A stretch of DNA of 6,871 nucleotides from Acidimicrobiia bacterium (GTDB lineage Bacteria; Actinomycetota; Acidimicrobiia; Spongiisociales; JAENVV01): NCBI GenBank assembly GCA_020352575.1, contig CP070681.1, forward strand, positions 126,438-133,308. The letters run 5' to 3'. A model generated the notes under the pieces. That model did no database searches. It was not told where the DNA came from and worked only from the letters and a program-made list of their open reading frames with translations. Shown piece after piece: positions 5,819-6,871 of this stretch. The position numbers and the translations under genes are program-made. Numbering within the stretch: the first letter of the stretch is position 1; each line of letters begins with the position of its first letter.

Positions 5819-6835
5819 CTACGGGGTGGTCGGCACCACGATGTCGCCGTCCACGATCTGCTGCTTGTAGGCATCCAGCTGATCGGCGATGTCATCGACG
5901 AAGCCACCAGAGGTGGAGTAGCCAACGCCGTCGACCGAGAGGTCGAACACGACCGGGCCAGCGGCGAACTCGTCGTTCACGTGGGCCTCGATGGTGTTGT
6001 AGACCGACACGTCCACGCGCTTGAGCATGGAGGTGAGGATGTACTCCCTCACATCGTCACCGGCCGTGAGGTACTGGTCGGAGTCGACGCCGATGGCCCA
6101 CACCTTGGTGCCGTTGGCCTCGGAGTACTCCTTGGCGGCCTGGAACAGGCCGGCGCCGGTGCCACCGGCGGCGTGGTAGACGATGTCCGCGCCCTGCTCG
6201 AACTGCGACTGGGCGATGACACGGCCGGAGGCCGGGTCGTTGAACCCGTCGAAGTTCGGCGGCTCGGTGACGTACTGGCTGATGATCTCGATGTCCGGGT
6301 TCACCGCACGGGCGCCAGCGATGTAGCCGGCCTCGAACTTCTTGATGAGGTCGATGGAGACACCACCGATGAAGCCGATCGTGCCCGTCTGGCTCTTGAG
6401 CGCCGCAGCGGCACCCACGAGGAACGAGCCCTGCTCCTCGGCGAAGAGGAGGCTGGCGACGTTCGGGTAGGCCTCGGGATCGACGAAGCCGTCGACGATC
6501 GCGAAGTTCACGTCCGGGTTGGCTTCGGCTGCCGCCTGCATCGGGACGTCGAAGAGGAAGCCAACGCCGAAGACGAGGGAGTTCTCCTCGGCCTGCAGGT
6601 TGAGCAGCTCTTCGCGGTTCGAGCCGTCGTCGTTGGCCGAGGCCTCGGACGACGAGACGTCGAGTTCGTCGACCGCAAGGTCGAGACCCGCAGCAGCGGA
6701 GTCGTTGAACGACTGGTCGCCACGGCCGCCGATGTCGAACACGAGGCCGACGTCGGATGCACCGCTCCCGCCGCCACAGGCGGTCAGGACGAGGGCGAGG
6801 ACAGCGAGGATCGCAAGGATGCGATGCGTACGCAT
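5819..6835 (-). CDS. BMP-family nucleoside-binding lipoprotein
   Basis: Extracytoplasmic substrate-binding component of the importer, related to PnrA/BmpA/NupN. Its 338 residues open with a lipoprotein signal: Arg/His-rich start, hydrophobic core to about residue 17, and lipobox LTAC with C20 as the lipidated residue, followed by a Gly/Ser linker. Family marks: VGLVFDIGGRGDQSFND at 29-45 (N-terminal ligand-site segment), GFIGGVSIDLIKKFEAGYIA at 154-173, ADIVYHAAGGTGAG at 216-229, and IGVDSDQY at 248-255. The frame also allows TTG at 6853 and ATG at 6850, but ATG at 6835-6833 is preferred: it has GGAGG 8 nt upstream and gives a standard signal peptide. First gene of the operon in the window; only 36 bp upstream are visible and no clear promoter is seen there. 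BMP members bind nucleosides in known cases; purine nucleosides are likely here because deoD adjoins. Confidence 0.95.
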   Translation of the reverse strand: MRTHRILAILAVLALVLTACGGGSGASDVGLVFDIGGRGDQSFNDSAAAGLDLAVDELDVSSSEASANDDGSNREELLNLQAEENSLVFGVGFLFDVPMQAAAEANPDVNFAIVDGFVDPEAYPNVASLLFAEEQGSFLVGAAAALKSQTGTIGFIGGVSIDLIKKFEAGYIAGARAVNPDIEIISQYVTEPPNFDGFNDPASGRVIAQSQFEQGADIVYHAAGGTGAGLFQAAKEYSEANGTKVWAIGVDSDQYLTAGDDVREYILTSMLKRVDVSVYNTIEAHVNDEFAAGPVVFDLSVDGVGYSTSGGFVDDIADQLDAYKQQIVDGDIVVPTTP

Positions 6836-6843
6836 GTAGGGAA

Positions 6844-6848
6844 CCTCC
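6844..6848 (-). promoter_or_regulatory. Ribosome-binding site of the lipoprotein gene
   Basis: GGAGG on the minus strand lies 8 nt before the ATG at 6835. It overlaps the alternative upstream ATG/TTG starts, which therefore could not use it, so it decides the start. The remaining bases to 6871 show no recognisable promoter. Confidence 0.75.
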
Positions 6849-6871
6849 ATCAATGGTTGTCACAGCGCCCG

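Noticed and set aside
6836..6853. Upstream starts (TTG 6853, ATG 6850) for the lipoprotein
   Set aside because: They overlap the GGAGG site and would add six residues ahead of an already complete signal peptide; ATG at 6835 has correct spacing.

Overview
The window is GC-rich (strong G/C preference at third codon positions) and almost fully coding. Its gene content and style suggest an actinobacterium or a similar high-GC bacterium: an actinobacterial-type long nucleoside permease, TAnnnT-type -10 motifs directly in front of start codons that lack Shine-Dalgarno sites, and several GTG starts. I cannot place it more precisely from the sequence alone. No tRNA, rRNA, CRISPR array, insertion sequence or phage gene is visible.

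Layout. (1) Bases 1-1084, minus strand: a cytochrome P450 cut by the left window edge just after its heme-cysteine motif. (2) Bases 1085-1121: a 37-bp divergent promoter region. (3) Bases 1122-1832, plus strand: a DeoD-type purine-nucleoside phosphorylase. (4) Bases 1839-6835, minus strand: a four-gene ABC transporter operon of the BMP/Nup nucleoside-uptake type. Its transcription order is lipoprotein (6835-5819), duplicated ATPase (5733-4213), first permease (4216-3131) and second permease (3134-1839). The last three genes overlap by 4 bp each (GTGA, ATGA), so they are probably translationally coupled. The lipoprotein gene is set apart by an 85-bp spacer with a 13-bp perfect hairpin. The phosphorylase and the last permease converge with only 6 bp between their stop codons.

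How it works together (inference from families). The membrane-anchored lipoprotein captures a nucleoside outside the membrane. The two permeases form the channel, and the ATPase, with one competent and one degenerate motif set, drives uptake. The phosphorylase then splits imported purine nucleosides with phosphate into free base and (deoxy)ribose-1-phosphate. The P450 shares only the divergent promoter region with the phosphorylase, and its substrate cannot be read from the sequence. This is a recognisable nucleoside uptake and salvage locus with some interesting regulatory architecture. I found no convincing evidence of a wholly new system.
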